Assembly (NCBI RefSeq): GCF_013403925.1
Contig: NZ_JABFDJ010000004.1
Location: forward strand, 186,001-250,000
Source: Winogradskyella wichelsiae
GTDB lineage: Bacteria > Bacteroidota > Bacteroidia > Flavobacteriales > Flavobacteriaceae
DNA: 64,000 nucleotides
Direction of reading: 5' to 3'
The translations under genes and the position numbers were made by a program. Below the pieces are notes generated by a model. It saw nothing but the letters and a program-made list of their open reading frames with translations. It was not told the origin of the DNA and did no database searches. Positions 44,794 through 52,582 of this stretch are shown here, piece after piece (within the stretch, counting starts at the first letter, position 1; each line of letters opens with the position of its first letter).

Positions 44794-45162
44794 ATGAAAA
44801 GAGTTTTTAGTTTACTTATAACATTTCTGTTTCTGCTTGTGATTTCACAACGCGCAGTCGTTATGGTGCACTTTAAACTCAACCAAAAAATTATCGCCAA
44901 ACAATTCTGTGTTAACCAAGATAAACCCGAATTACAATGTAACGGAAAGTGTTATTTACATAAAGAATTACAAAAAACAGAACATAAAGATTCCGAAAAA
45001 ATAATTAACACAAAGAATTTTGATTTGGTTCTCAATCCAAATTATGAATATCATATAGACATAAAAAAAATCATCAAGAAAAAAGAATTAGTCATTTACC
45101 AAGAAACCCAACACAAAGAACCTTATTTAGAAATTTTAGTGCCACCACCCATATATGTTTAG
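44794..45162 (+). CDS. Small Cys-motif exported protein, paralogue of the 41200 gene
   Basis: A 122-residue protein with an N-terminal hydrophobic helix ('VFSLLITFLFLLVISQRAVVM') and 'KQFCVNQDKPELQCNGKCYLHKEL', the same C-x9-C-x3-C motif as the 121-aa protein at 41200; it ends with Pro-Pro-Pro-Ile-Tyr-Val. It starts 5 bp after the receptor stop, so it is in the receptor operon. Likely a membrane-anchored periplasmic metal-binding protein; function unknown. Confidence 0.78.
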   Translation: MKRVFSLLITFLFLLVISQRAVVMVHFKLNQKIIAKQFCVNQDKPELQCNGKCYLHKELQKTEHKDSEKIINTKNFDLVLNPNYEYHIDIKKIIKKKELVIYQETQHKEPYLEILVPPPIYV

Positions 45163-45220
45163 TTTTTTGTAGCATACTAAAAATAAAAACACGCATATCA
45201 ATAAATACAAAATTTCAAAA

Positions 45221-46087
45221 ATGAAAAATCTTAAAAATTATATTTTATCAGCAGCAGTATTAGTCGGTTTTATGTCATGTAGTAGTGATGATAACGATGC
45301 CGTTGCAAACAATGTGACATTAGAATTTACAAACACGTTTAACAATACAACAATTGTTCTTGGAGATGCAACTTCTGCAGATGCCACAGAAAACACTTCT
45401 GAAATGGGACAAGTTCACCATTTTTCTGAATTAAAATATGTTGTAAGTAACATTCGTCTTATAAAAGCTGATGGAACCGAAATTCCTTATAATGTAAATG
45501 ATTTAGACAATGGTGCAACAGTAATAAACCAAGCAAATACTGAAACGTTAAGCTATGTATTAAGTGATATCCCAGTTGGAGATTACACTGAAATAAAGTT
45601 TGGTTTAGGTGTAAAATCTGATTTAAATGATTTAGACCAAGTTAGTTTCCCTGAATTTTATGATAACGCAGGATCTAATGAAACACAAATGCATTGGGAA
45701 TGGGGAACAGGATACCGTTTTACTAAAATTGAAGGTTTCTACGATACCGATAATAAAGAATTGTCTTTCCATTCTGGAAGTACTTTAGAAGGAGAAGAAG
45801 GTAATTACACACAAGGTGTTGATGCTTATAGAGATATCACATTAAGTCTTCCTACTACAGCAACTGTTGGTAATAGTGCACCAACAATTGCTATTAACGC
45901 TAATTTTGATTATTTATTAAGTGGAGAAAACTATACTATAACATTAGTTACTACTGAAGATATTACTAATAACGCTACACCTAGTGCTCATACAGCAACT
46001 GAAATGATGAAGTTTGTAGAGAATATTGGAGGCAACGGAACAACTGATACAACAGGAATGTTTTCTATTACTTCTGTAGAAAACTAA
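45221..46087 (+). CDS. MbnP-family copper-binding lipoprotein
   Basis: A 288-residue lipoprotein ('LVGFMSCSSDDND', lipidated Cys20 followed by an acidic run that resembles a surface-export signal). It has the MbnP pattern: 'HHFSELKYVVSNIRLIKADG', 'VGDYTEIKFGLGV', 'MHWEWGTGYRFTKIEG' (residues 157-171) and 'LSFHSGST'. MbnP proteins bind copper, in the methanobactin system through a site that includes a Trp oxidised to kynurenine by the di-heme partner MbnH; Trp159 and Trp161 are candidates here by analogy. The MbnH-like gene follows. There is no methanobactin precursor in the window. Confidence 0.88.
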   Translation: MKNLKNYILSAAVLVGFMSCSSDDNDAVANNVTLEFTNTFNNTTIVLGDATSADATENTSEMGQVHHFSELKYVVSNIRLIKADGTEIPYNVNDLDNGATVINQANTETLSYVLSDIPVGDYTEIKFGLGVKSDLNDLDQVSFPEFYDNAGSNETQMHWEWGTGYRFTKIEGFYDTDNKELSFHSGSTLEGEEGNYTQGVDAYRDITLSLPTTATVGNSAPTIAINANFDYLLSGENYTITLVTTEDITNNATPSAHTATEMMKFVENIGGNGTTDTTGMFSITSVEN

Positions 46088-46100
46088 ATCTATATTTTAT

Positions 46101-46137
46101 GAGTCGGTTTTGATGAAAAACTCAAGCCGACTCTTTT
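46101..46137 (+). terminator. Hairpin between the MbnP and MbnH-like genes
   Basis: GAGTCGGTTT pairs with AAGCCGACTC (one G-U), followed by six T. It lies 13 bp after the MbnP stop and 30 bp before the MbnH-like start, so it probably ends most transcripts after MbnP and lets a fraction through. Confidence 0.82.
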
Positions 46138-46166
46138 TTAACTATTCTTCATCATATATCTTACAA

Positions 46167-47192
46167 ATGAAAAATCTCATAAGAACCTTACTTATTGTAC
46201 TGTTATTGTCTTCGTGTAGCAATGATGATTCAGAGCTTGTTTCTTATAACAATCCTGAGGTGTCATTAAATATCCCTAGTGATTTCCCTGAACTAAACAG
46301 TTCATTTTACACCAATATACCTACAGAATTTGGTGTAGAGTTAGGTGAAAAACTATTTACTGATGTACGTTTAAGTACAGATAATACGATTTCGTGCTCT
46401 AGTTGTCACATACAAGAAAGTGCCTTTGCAGATCACAACCCAAAAGGAATAGGTATTGAAGGACGAATAGGACTTCGTAATGCACCACCAGTTCAAAATA
46501 TGGCATTTATGCAAGTTTATAATTGGGATGGAAATAAGCTTCAACTCGAAGATCAACCATTAGTCCCTATTATTACACATGAAGAAATGGACTCTTCTAT
46601 TTTAGAAGTTATTGGTAAAATTGAAAATGATGAATCTTATATTGAATTATTTAAGAATGCCTTTAATGGCGAAGGAATTACTGCAGATGGAATTTATAAA
46701 AGTATAGCACAATATGAATACACACTGATTTCAACAAACAGTAAATACGATAAAGTAAAACGAAATGAAGGTGAAACATTCACAGAAAGTGAAGCGCAAG
46801 GATTTGTAGTTTTTCAAGAAAAATGTATCAGTTGTCATAGCACAGAATTATTTACAGATCAAACCTATAGAAATATCGGATTTCCTATAAACCCGGATAC
46901 TGAAGAAGCTGGACGTGCAAGAATTACGGGTAGTACTGAAGATTACATGAGTTTCCGTGTGCCTAGTTTAAGAAATATTGAATACACAGCACCTTACGGA
47001 AGTTTTGGTCAATTTGCGACTTTAGAAGGTGTACTCAATTATTTAGATAATGGTGTTTTAGAAGCTGATAATCTTGATCCTATTTTAAAAGATAATGACA
47101 ATAGAATTCCACTTACAGCACAAGAAAAAATAGATCTGATAGCGTTTATGAAAACTTTAAGTGATTCTGAATTTGTAGGTCTTGATGATTAA
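46167..47192 (+). CDS. MbnH/MauG-like di-heme peroxidase lipoprotein
   Basis: About 341 residues from ATG 46167, chosen because it opens a lipoprotein signal ('LIRTLLIVLLLSSC', Cys17, then 'SNDDS') and because the earlier in-frame ATG at 46110 lies in a terminator hairpin. Two c-type heme sites, 'ISCSSCHIQESAFADH' and 'EKCISCHSTELFTD', and 'SFRVPSLRNIEYTAPYGSFG' with 'TLEGVLNYLDNG' place it in the cytochrome c peroxidase/MauG superfamily. Directly after an MbnP gene it is best read as MbnH-like, the enzyme that oxidises the copper-site Trp of MbnP. Stop overlaps the convergent fur-like gene by 4 bp. Confidence 0.87.
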   Translation: MKNLIRTLLIVLLLSSCSNDDSELVSYNNPEVSLNIPSDFPELNSSFYTNIPTEFGVELGEKLFTDVRLSTDNTISCSSCHIQESAFADHNPKGIGIEGRIGLRNAPPVQNMAFMQVYNWDGNKLQLEDQPLVPIITHEEMDSSILEVIGKIENDESYIELFKNAFNGEGITADGIYKSIAQYEYTLISTNSKYDKVKRNEGETFTESEAQGFVVFQEKCISCHSTELFTDQTYRNIGFPINPDTEEAGRARITGSTEDYMSFRVPSLRNIEYTAPYGSFGQFATLEGVLNYLDNGVLEADNLDPILKDNDNRIPLTAQEKIDLIAFMKTLSDSEFVGLDD

Positions 47193-47563
47193 GAACAATT
47201 CTTACAAACCCCAGTTAAAACACAATTTACACTTTCAACCAAATAACCATCTGGTATAGAAAAATTAACTTGATTAGGAAGACATTCTACGGTATCGCAT
47301 TTTGTACATTTAAAATGAAAATGTTGATGTGTTGCGGCTTTGGTGTCATAAGTTTCACACAAAGCAAAATATTGTTTACCATCTTCCGCCATGACTTTGT
47401 GAAGTACACCATCATCACAAAATCGATTTAAAACACGATAGATGGTTGCCCTATTAATATCAATAGCAATTTCTTCCTCAATCGCATCTTGACTCATCGC
47501 TTTGCCAGCCTTAGTTATAACACTTAAAACAGCTTGTTTACTAGGAGTATTTCTTCTTTTCAT
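47189..47563 (-). CDS. Fur-family metalloregulator
   Basis: A 124-residue Fur-superfamily protein: winged helix ('INRATIYRVLNRFCDDGVLHKV'), regulatory His-rich segment 'HQHFHFKCTKCDTVEC' (His79, 81, 83; Cys86, 89) and C-terminal Cys120-x2-Cys123. The two CxxC pairs form the structural zinc site. The lack of a clear iron-Fur signature and its position between two metal-uptake loci suggest a Zur-like or other metal role, but I cannot assign the metal. It is divergent from the MerC gene; a TTGCAA repeat cluster fills the shared region. Confidence 0.9.
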   Translation of the reverse strand: MKRRNTPSKQAVLSVITKAGKAMSQDAIEEEIAIDINRATIYRVLNRFCDDGVLHKVMAEDGKQYFALCETYDTKAATHQHFHFKCTKCDTVECLPNQVNFSIPDGYLVESVNCVLTGVCKNCS

Positions 47564-47579
47564 TACTAATGCGATTTAT

Positions 47580-47598
47580 TTGCAATAATTTACTGCAA
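47580..47598. promoter_or_regulatory. Probable Fur-family operator (19-bp palindrome)
   Basis: TTGCAATAATTTACTGCAA is a near-perfect inverted repeat about a central base (all but one pair of positions match). It lies 17 bp before the fur-like start and upstream of the MerC promoter, so it probably binds the Fur-family protein encoded beside it. Confidence 0.6.
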
Positions 47599-47603
47599 CA
47601 ACA

Positions 47604-47636
47604 TTGCAATATTATAAATAAATAATATATTTGCAA
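47604..47636 (+). promoter_or_regulatory. MerC-operon promoter overlapping two further TTGCAA elements
   Basis: -33 TTG at 47604 and -7 TATATTTG at 47626-47633 (TAnnTTTG) with 19 bp between them fit a Bacteroidota promoter. Both ends coincide with TTGCAA (47604-47609 and 47631-47636), so a protein that binds these repeats would block the promoter. Confidence 0.6.
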
Positions 47637-47688
47637 AACCTTATAACGCGACAATATCGCTTTAACAAATTAATGCAAGTCTAATAAA

Positions 47689-48078
47689 TTGAGTAGAACA
47701 AAAAATAATCCCCTAGATATTATAGCAATGACAAGTTCATTAGTTTGTGCTATTCATTGTGCTTTTCTGCCAATATTGCTTTCGTTTTCATCTTTTAGCA
47801 GTTTATATTTTTTAAATAACCCAATGATTGAGTGGACCTTTATTTGCCTTGGCCTTGTGTTTATATTCACTTCGCTTTGGCCTAGCTATAAAAACACTCA
47901 CCATAACAGGAAGCCTTTAAAAGTCGCTTTATTAGGTTTTTTACTTTTAGCAATAAGTAGACTTCACTTAACGAATTTATGGGAAGTTAGCAATACAGCT
48001 ATTGGCGCTACTTTAATCGCTTTTGCGCATTATATTAATTGGAATTTATTAAGAAGAATAGCGAAACAAAAACAGTAA
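47689..48078 (+). CDS. MerC-domain membrane protein (TTG start)
   Basis: A 129-residue protein with four membrane helices and the MerC signature 'SSLVCAIHCAFLPILLSF' (Cys-x3-Cys in the first helix). MerC proteins move mercuric or other soft metal ions across the inner membrane; no mer genes are nearby, so zinc or another metal is more likely. The start is TTG at 47689; the first internal ATG would cut into the first helix. It opens an operon-like series of plus-strand genes regulated from 47604-47636. Confidence 0.82.
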   Translation: MSRTKNNPLDIIAMTSSLVCAIHCAFLPILLSFSSFSSLYFLNNPMIEWTFICLGLVFIFTSLWPSYKNTHHNRKPLKVALLGFLLLAISRLHLTNLWEVSNTAIGATLIAFAHYINWNLLRRIAKQKQ

Positions 48079-48145
48079 ATCACAACTTTAGCACATTTTA
48101 AACCATTGTAATAAACTCAAAAACCTTAAATATTTCTAGTCTTAA

Positions 48146-48439
48146 ATGAAAAACAGCATCACATATTTCTTTATTATTCTTTTTCTATCCATTAAGCTGG
48201 TAGGACTTCATGCATTAACGCATGAAGATGATAAAGATGATGCTACACATTGTGTTGTTTGTGATAATGCAACAATTCATAATTTAACGCCTGCTTTTAT
48301 ACTAGAACCTCAAGAATTTTCAATTGAAAATACCGAGCTAATCATCAATAGAAGTACAATAAAGCATTTCTCTTTTGTAACTTCTAATACCATTGCTTCT
48401 AACCAATTATTTGGTCGGCCTCCACCCTATTCACTATAA
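48146..48439 (+). CDS. Small His/Cys exported protein before the second TonB receptor
   Basis: A 97-residue protein with an N-terminal signal helix ('ITYFFIILFLSIKLVGLHAL') and a metal-ligand-rich segment 'LTHEDDKDDATHCVVCDNATIHN' beginning near residue 24 (His and CxxC), ending 'GRPPPYSL'. The Pro-rich C-terminus resembles those of the small proteins at 41200 and 44794. Its place directly before a TonB receptor suggests a metal-handling accessory. Function unknown. Confidence 0.72.
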   Translation: MKNSITYFFIILFLSIKLVGLHALTHEDDKDDATHCVVCDNATIHNLTPAFILEPQEFSIENTELIINRSTIKHFSFVTSNTIASNQLFGRPPPYSL

Positions 48440-48627
48440 ATTATCCTATACTTTTTTATTAAAATAAGTTTCGTTTAACTACTTAACGCTTCAAGCTACA
48501 TTATAGATTTCAACAACGTTGATTTTATAAATTATTGTAATTGATGCAACTATTTGATACGAATAAATATAGGCTTTGTTAAAGTTCAATCTTAAGAACA
48601 GTTAATTAAATTTTATAGTATTTCATT

Positions 48628-50997
48628 ATGTTTTACAGAACACTGAGTTTATGGCTATGCTTTAGCCTAAGCCTCATAGGGTTTGCGCAAGATTCTTTTC
48701 AAATAAAAGGAATTGTAGCAAACGCAAAAACCTTACAACCTATTGAAGGTGCCAATATTATTGGTAAAGGTTCATTTTCTACATCATCATCTACAGGATT
48801 TTTTACTTTAAAGAATATTTCTGAAGACGACTATACTTTTACCATATCGCATTTAGGTTTTACTTCTAAGACTATAACTGTTAACGTAGGAAACGATCAA
48901 GAAACACATAAAATTTTCTTAGAAGAATCTACCACTGCGCTTGATAAAATTGAAATTAATGGAAAAACAAAAAAAAGAGAACGTAATGAATCACCTGTAG
49001 TTTCACAGCTAGTAACTAAAGAATTTCTTTCTAATAACAGAGAGAATAGCCTGATGCAAACGCTTAGTAAAATTCCAGGTGTCAGTACTATTAAAATTGG
49101 ATCCGGACAATCTAAACCTGTCATTAGAGGTTTAGGTTTTAACAGAGTGGCTGTAGTTCAAAATGGTATAAAACACGAAGCTCAACAATGGGGAAATGAT
49201 CATGGGTTAGAAATTGATCAATATGGAATTGAAAATATACAGATTGTAAAAGGGCCTGCTTCTTTAGTTTATGGTTCTGATGCTATTGCTGGTGTTGTAG
49301 ATATTCAACCCAATAAAGTACCCCTTATTAATTCTTTTAGTGGTGAAGTAAATGTATTAGGTGAAAGTAATAATGATTTATTAGGAATTTCAGCAGGAAT
49401 CCAAGCAAGAAAAGAAAAATGGTTTTATCGTGGACGTATTACATACAGAGATTATGGCGACTACAAAGTACCCACAGATAAAATAAATTACGAGAATTAT
49501 ATCTTTGAGTTATACGATAATAATTTACGTAATACAGCTGGACGAGAAGCTAACGCTAGTATAAGTCTCGGTTATGTCACTGATAAATTCAACTCAGAAA
49601 CGACGATTAGTAACGTTAACGCTAAAAACGGTTTTTTTGCCAATGCACATGGTTTAGAAGTTAGAACATCTAGTATAGACTATGATAGCTCTAACAGAGA
49701 TATTGACCTTCCCTATCATAAAGTTAACCATTTTAAAATTACAAATAACACCTCATTAGCTTTAGACAAACACACTATTCATGCTGATTTAGGCTTTCAA
49801 AATAATATTAGAGAAGAACATTCAGAACCTGTACCGCATGGTTTTATGCCAACACCTTCTAATAGCAAAGAGCGAAGTTTTAATAAAAACACATTTTCTC
49901 TAAATATTAAAGACGCTTTTAAACCTAATGAACAACACGATATTGTTGCTGGTATAAACCTAGAATATCAAAACAATACGATTGGTGGATGGGGATTTTT
50001 AATCCCTGAATATAACCGTTTTACCATTGGTTCTTTTGCTTTTGATCAATTCGAAATCAATTCAGATTTACACCTTTTAGCAGGTGTACGTTATGATTAT
50101 GGTCAAATAAATAGCAAATCTTATTTTGATTGGTATCCGTCAACCATCAACAATGCCAACGGTTCTACATCGTATGTGTATTTACAAAGAGCACAAGATA
50201 AAATTCTGAATTTTGGAAACATCAGTGCTTCTTTAGGTTTAAGTTACCTTGTTAAAAACACAACTTTCAAAATAAATATTGGTAAAAGTTTTAGAATGCC
50301 ATTAGCTAATGAATTAGCTTCTGATGGTGTTAATTACCACATGTACCGTTATGAAAAAGGAAATCTAGATTTAGATCCTGAGGAATCTTATCAATTAGAT
50401 ATTGACATAGATCATACCACAAAAAACTACAGCTTTGGTATCAGTCCTTTTGTTAATTTTTTCGAAAACTTTATTTATTTAAATCCAACGTCTAACTATT
50501 ACGAGACATTACAAATTTATGAGTATACTCAAAACAAAGTATTTAGAGTTGGAGGAGAATTAAGAGCAAGCACCAACATAATCAACAATCTTCAATTAAA
50601 TGCTTCTGCAGAATATGTCTACTCAAGACAAACTAGTGGACCAAAAGAAGGCTTTACTATTCCGTTTTCACCACCATTATCAGGATTATTTTCTGCTAAT
50701 TACCAATTTAAAGATTTATTCTTTTTAAAACAACCACAACTTATTGCTGACTACAGAATTACAGCAAAACAAAATGAAATTGTTCCGCCAGAAGAAAAAA
50801 CGGATGGTTATCAAGTCTTAAACATGTCGCTTTTAACACAAATTGAGCTCTTTAAAACAAAACGTCCATTAGATGTAAAGTTTAAGCTCAATAATGTTTT
50901 CGATACTAAATATTATGACCATACCAGCTTTTACCGCTTAATCGATGTGCCCGAAGCAGGTAGAAATATTTCAATTGCATTAACACAAACCTTTTAA
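48628..50997 (+). CDS. TonB-dependent receptor with CarboxypepD-like domain, metal locus
   Basis: A 789-residue receptor: signal peptide ('LWLCFSLSLIGFAQ'), carboxypeptidase-D-like beta-sandwich (~25-105, 'IEGANIIGKGSFSTSS'), plug ('GVSTIKIGSGQSKPVIRGLGFNRVAVVQ', split here by position 148-175) and barrel ending 'NISIALTQTF'. 'QWGNDHGLEIDQ' and 'EEHSEPVPHGFMPTP' add His residues in plug and loop. The plug 'GYGSDAIAGVVDI'-type end and the overall pattern resemble ZnuD-like zinc receptors; combined with MerC and DUF4625 genes, a metal is the best guess. It is 188 bp after the small His/Cys gene and 52 bp before the DUF4625 gene. Confidence 0.85.
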   Translation: MFYRTLSLWLCFSLSLIGFAQDSFQIKGIVANAKTLQPIEGANIIGKGSFSTSSSTGFFTLKNISEDDYTFTISHLGFTSKTITVNVGNDQETHKIFLEESTTALDKIEINGKTKKRERNESPVVSQLVTKEFLSNNRENSLMQTLSKIPGVSTIKIGSGQSKPVIRGLGFNRVAVVQNGIKHEAQQWGNDHGLEIDQYGIENIQIVKGPASLVYGSDAIAGVVDIQPNKVPLINSFSGEVNVLGESNNDLLGISAGIQARKEKWFYRGRITYRDYGDYKVPTDKINYENYIFELYDNNLRNTAGREANASISLGYVTDKFNSETTISNVNAKNGFFANAHGLEVRTSSIDYDSSNRDIDLPYHKVNHFKITNNTSLALDKHTIHADLGFQNNIREEHSEPVPHGFMPTPSNSKERSFNKNTFSLNIKDAFKPNEQHDIVAGINLEYQNNTIGGWGFLIPEYNRFTIGSFAFDQFEINSDLHLLAGVRYDYGQINSKSYFDWYPSTINNANGSTSYVYLQRAQDKILNFGNISASLGLSYLVKNTTFKINIGKSFRMPLANELASDGVNYHMYRYEKGNLDLDPEESYQLDIDIDHTTKNYSFGISPFVNFFENFIYLNPTSNYYETLQIYEYTQNKVFRVGGELRASTNIINNLQLNASAEYVYSRQTSGPKEGFTIPFSPPLSGLFSANYQFKDLFFLKQPQLIADYRITAKQNEIVPPEEKTDGYQVLNMSLLTQIELFKTKRPLDVKFKLNNVFDTKYYDHTSFYRLIDVPEAGRNISIALTQTF

Positions 50998-51049
50998 AAC
51001 AATCAATAATAAATTAACAACCATGAAAACAAACATTAAAACAAACATT

Positions 51050-51832
51050 ATGAAATCAAATTTTAAATTTCTAGCGATTATCGCTTTTTTCGGAATCCTT
51101 TTAAACTCATGTAGCAGTGATGATGACAACGGATCATCTAGCTTAAATGCACCAGAAATAACCGGTTTTGAATACGGTGAAGGCAGCGTACACTCAACAG
51201 ACCAAGTTGCTTTTAAAGGTTCTGACATTCATTTAGAAGCAGAAATTAATGCTGAAGCTGTAGTTAGCAGCATTACGCTTTCTATCCATGCACACGATTT
51301 AACGCTTGCAGATGGTGAAGTTGAGTGGGATTTTTTCCAAGAATACACAGATGCTAGTTACCTAGTAATAAACCCAACCTTCCACGAACATGTAGATGTA
51401 CCAACAGATATACCAGCTGGTGAATATCATATTGAATTAACTGTAATAGATGAGTTAGGGAATAGCACTGAAATTGAAGGTCATTTAGAAATTTTAGATC
51501 ACATTACATTAAGTGATTACTCTGTAGATACTACAGCTGCTAAAGGCACTGATTTTCATGCTGAATTTATGATAAGTGCTTTAAACGGCATCCATAATAT
51601 AACGGTAGATATTCACGCTCATGATCTTCCTGTTGGTGATGGTGAAATAGAATGGGATGAAGAAATTGTATTTTCAGAAGGTTACCATGACCTAACAGAC
51701 GTTGAATTCCATGAGCATATTGACGTACCAGCAACTGCACCTGCCGGAGAATATCATGTTACTTTTACTGTTGAGGATGAAGATGGAAACACAAAATCTT
51801 ACGAAACACACATAGATATTACAGCGTCTTAA
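51050..51832 (+). CDS. Two-domain DUF4625 lipoprotein, His-rich
   Basis: About 260 residues from ATG 51050 (an in-frame ATG at 51023 would only lengthen the signal's basic end). Lipoprotein signal 'ILLNSCSSDDD' with an acidic surface-export-like tail. Two DUF4625 repeats: first with 'SIHAHDLTLADGEVEWD' and 'FHEHVDVPTDIPAGEYHIEL', second with 'DIHAHDLPVGDGEIEWD' and 'FHEHIDVPATAPAGEYHVTF'. The paired HxH and HEH motifs suggest divalent metal (zinc-like) binding on the cell surface beside the receptor. It has a terminator after it. Confidence 0.85.
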   Translation: MKSNFKFLAIIAFFGILLNSCSSDDDNGSSSLNAPEITGFEYGEGSVHSTDQVAFKGSDIHLEAEINAEAVVSSITLSIHAHDLTLADGEVEWDFFQEYTDASYLVINPTFHEHVDVPTDIPAGEYHIELTVIDELGNSTEIEGHLEILDHITLSDYSVDTTAAKGTDFHAEFMISALNGIHNITVDIHAHDLPVGDGEIEWDEEIVFSEGYHDLTDVEFHEHIDVPATAPAGEYHVTFTVEDEDGNTKSYETHIDITAS

Positions 51833-51843
51833 TACATTATTAT

Positions 51844-51877
51844 ACCGCATAGTATACTAAATATGCTATGCGGTTTT
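51844..51877 (+). terminator. Terminator between the two DUF4625 genes
   Basis: ACCGCATAG / CTATGCGGT stem with a 13-nt loop and TTTT. It contains an ATG (51863) in frame with the next gene, which is therefore not likely to be that gene's start. Confidence 0.8.
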
Positions 51878-51889
51878 ATACTCTATAAA

Positions 51890-52372
51890 ATGAAATTAAC
51901 ATCAACTTATTTTTACTTCGTATTTTCTATAATGTTACTAATTACATCGTGTTCTAGTGATGATAGTATTAATATAGATGAAGAAAAACCAACAATTACG
52001 ATTAACTACACAGAAGGTTTTCCACAGGCATGCGAACAACTTGTAAAAGGGGAAACTTACACTTTTAAAGCACAAGTAACAGACAACAGATCGTTAGCTT
52101 CTTACAGTTTAGATCTTCACCATAATTTTGACCATCACACGCATGATGACCAAGGTGAAACATGTGATTTAGAACCTATAAAAGTAGCTGTAAATCCTTT
52201 CATATATATGGAGAATTTTAATATTGAAGAAGGATTAACCACTTATGAAATTGATATCAGCATAACTATTCCTAATGATATTGACACCGGAGATTACCAC
52301 TGTGCTTATTCCGTAACAGATGTAACTGGTTGGCAAAGTAGAACCTCTATTGATATTAAGATTATTGAATAA
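51890..52372 (+). CDS. Single-domain DUF4625 lipoprotein
   Basis: About 160 residues from ATG 51890, chosen over ATG 51863 because the latter lies within a terminator hairpin and 51890 opens a good lipoprotein signal ('YFVFSIMLLITSCSSDD'). One DUF4625-like domain with 'LDLHHNFDHHTHDD' (five His in ten residues) and 'GDYHCAYSVTD'. Probably a surface metal-binding protein paired with the preceding one. A terminator at 52427 follows. Confidence 0.8.
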   Translation: MKLTSTYFYFVFSIMLLITSCSSDDSINIDEEKPTITINYTEGFPQACEQLVKGETYTFKAQVTDNRSLASYSLDLHHNFDHHTHDDQGETCDLEPIKVAVNPFIYMENFNIEEGLTTYEIDISITIPNDIDTGDYHCAYSVTDVTGWQSRTSIDIKIIE

Positions 52373-52426
52373 CAAAACTACCCCTAGTACAAATATAATT
52401 TGAATTAGTCCATTTTATGTTTACTT

Positions 52427-52458
52427 AAAGTGCCAGTAATAAAATATTGGCACTTTTT
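52427..52458 (+). terminator. Terminator after the second DUF4625 gene
   Basis: AAAGTGCCA / TGGCACTTT stem with an AT loop followed by T residues, 54 bp past the stop codon. Confidence 0.85.
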
Positions 52459-52499
52459 TATTTATAAATTAGTCATCATAATCAAATCACCTCAAACAC

Positions 52500-52511
52500 T
52501 GACCTAGGTCA
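52500..52511. promoter_or_regulatory. 12-bp perfect palindrome upstream of the export operon
   Basis: TGACCTAGGTCA is a perfect palindrome of the TGA-N6-TCA type bound by CRP/FNR-family regulators. It lies just upstream of a likely -33/-7 region (TTG near 52519 and TAATTTTA near 52536), about -43 from the predicted transcription start, which would suit a class II activator. The regulator is not in the window. Confidence 0.5.
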
Positions 52512-52582
52512 TATTTATTGTTGATACTACAACGTAATTTTACAAAAAATTCATTATTCAATTTTGTATCAATAAGACATAT

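Noticed and set aside
46110..46166. Upstream ATG as start of the MbnH-like gene
   Set aside because: It lies in the hairpin at 46101-46137 and would hide the lipoprotein signal.
41200..47192. Methanobactin biosynthesis locus
   Set aside because: MbnP and MbnH-like genes are present but I find no mbnA-type precursor peptide, mbnB or mbnC in the window.
47689..48078. Mercury-resistance operon
   Set aside because: Only a MerC-like gene is present; merA, merT, merP and merR are absent.
51863..51889. Upstream ATG as start of the second DUF4625 gene
   Set aside because: It lies inside the terminator hairpin of the previous gene and would put extra residues before a complete lipoprotein signal.
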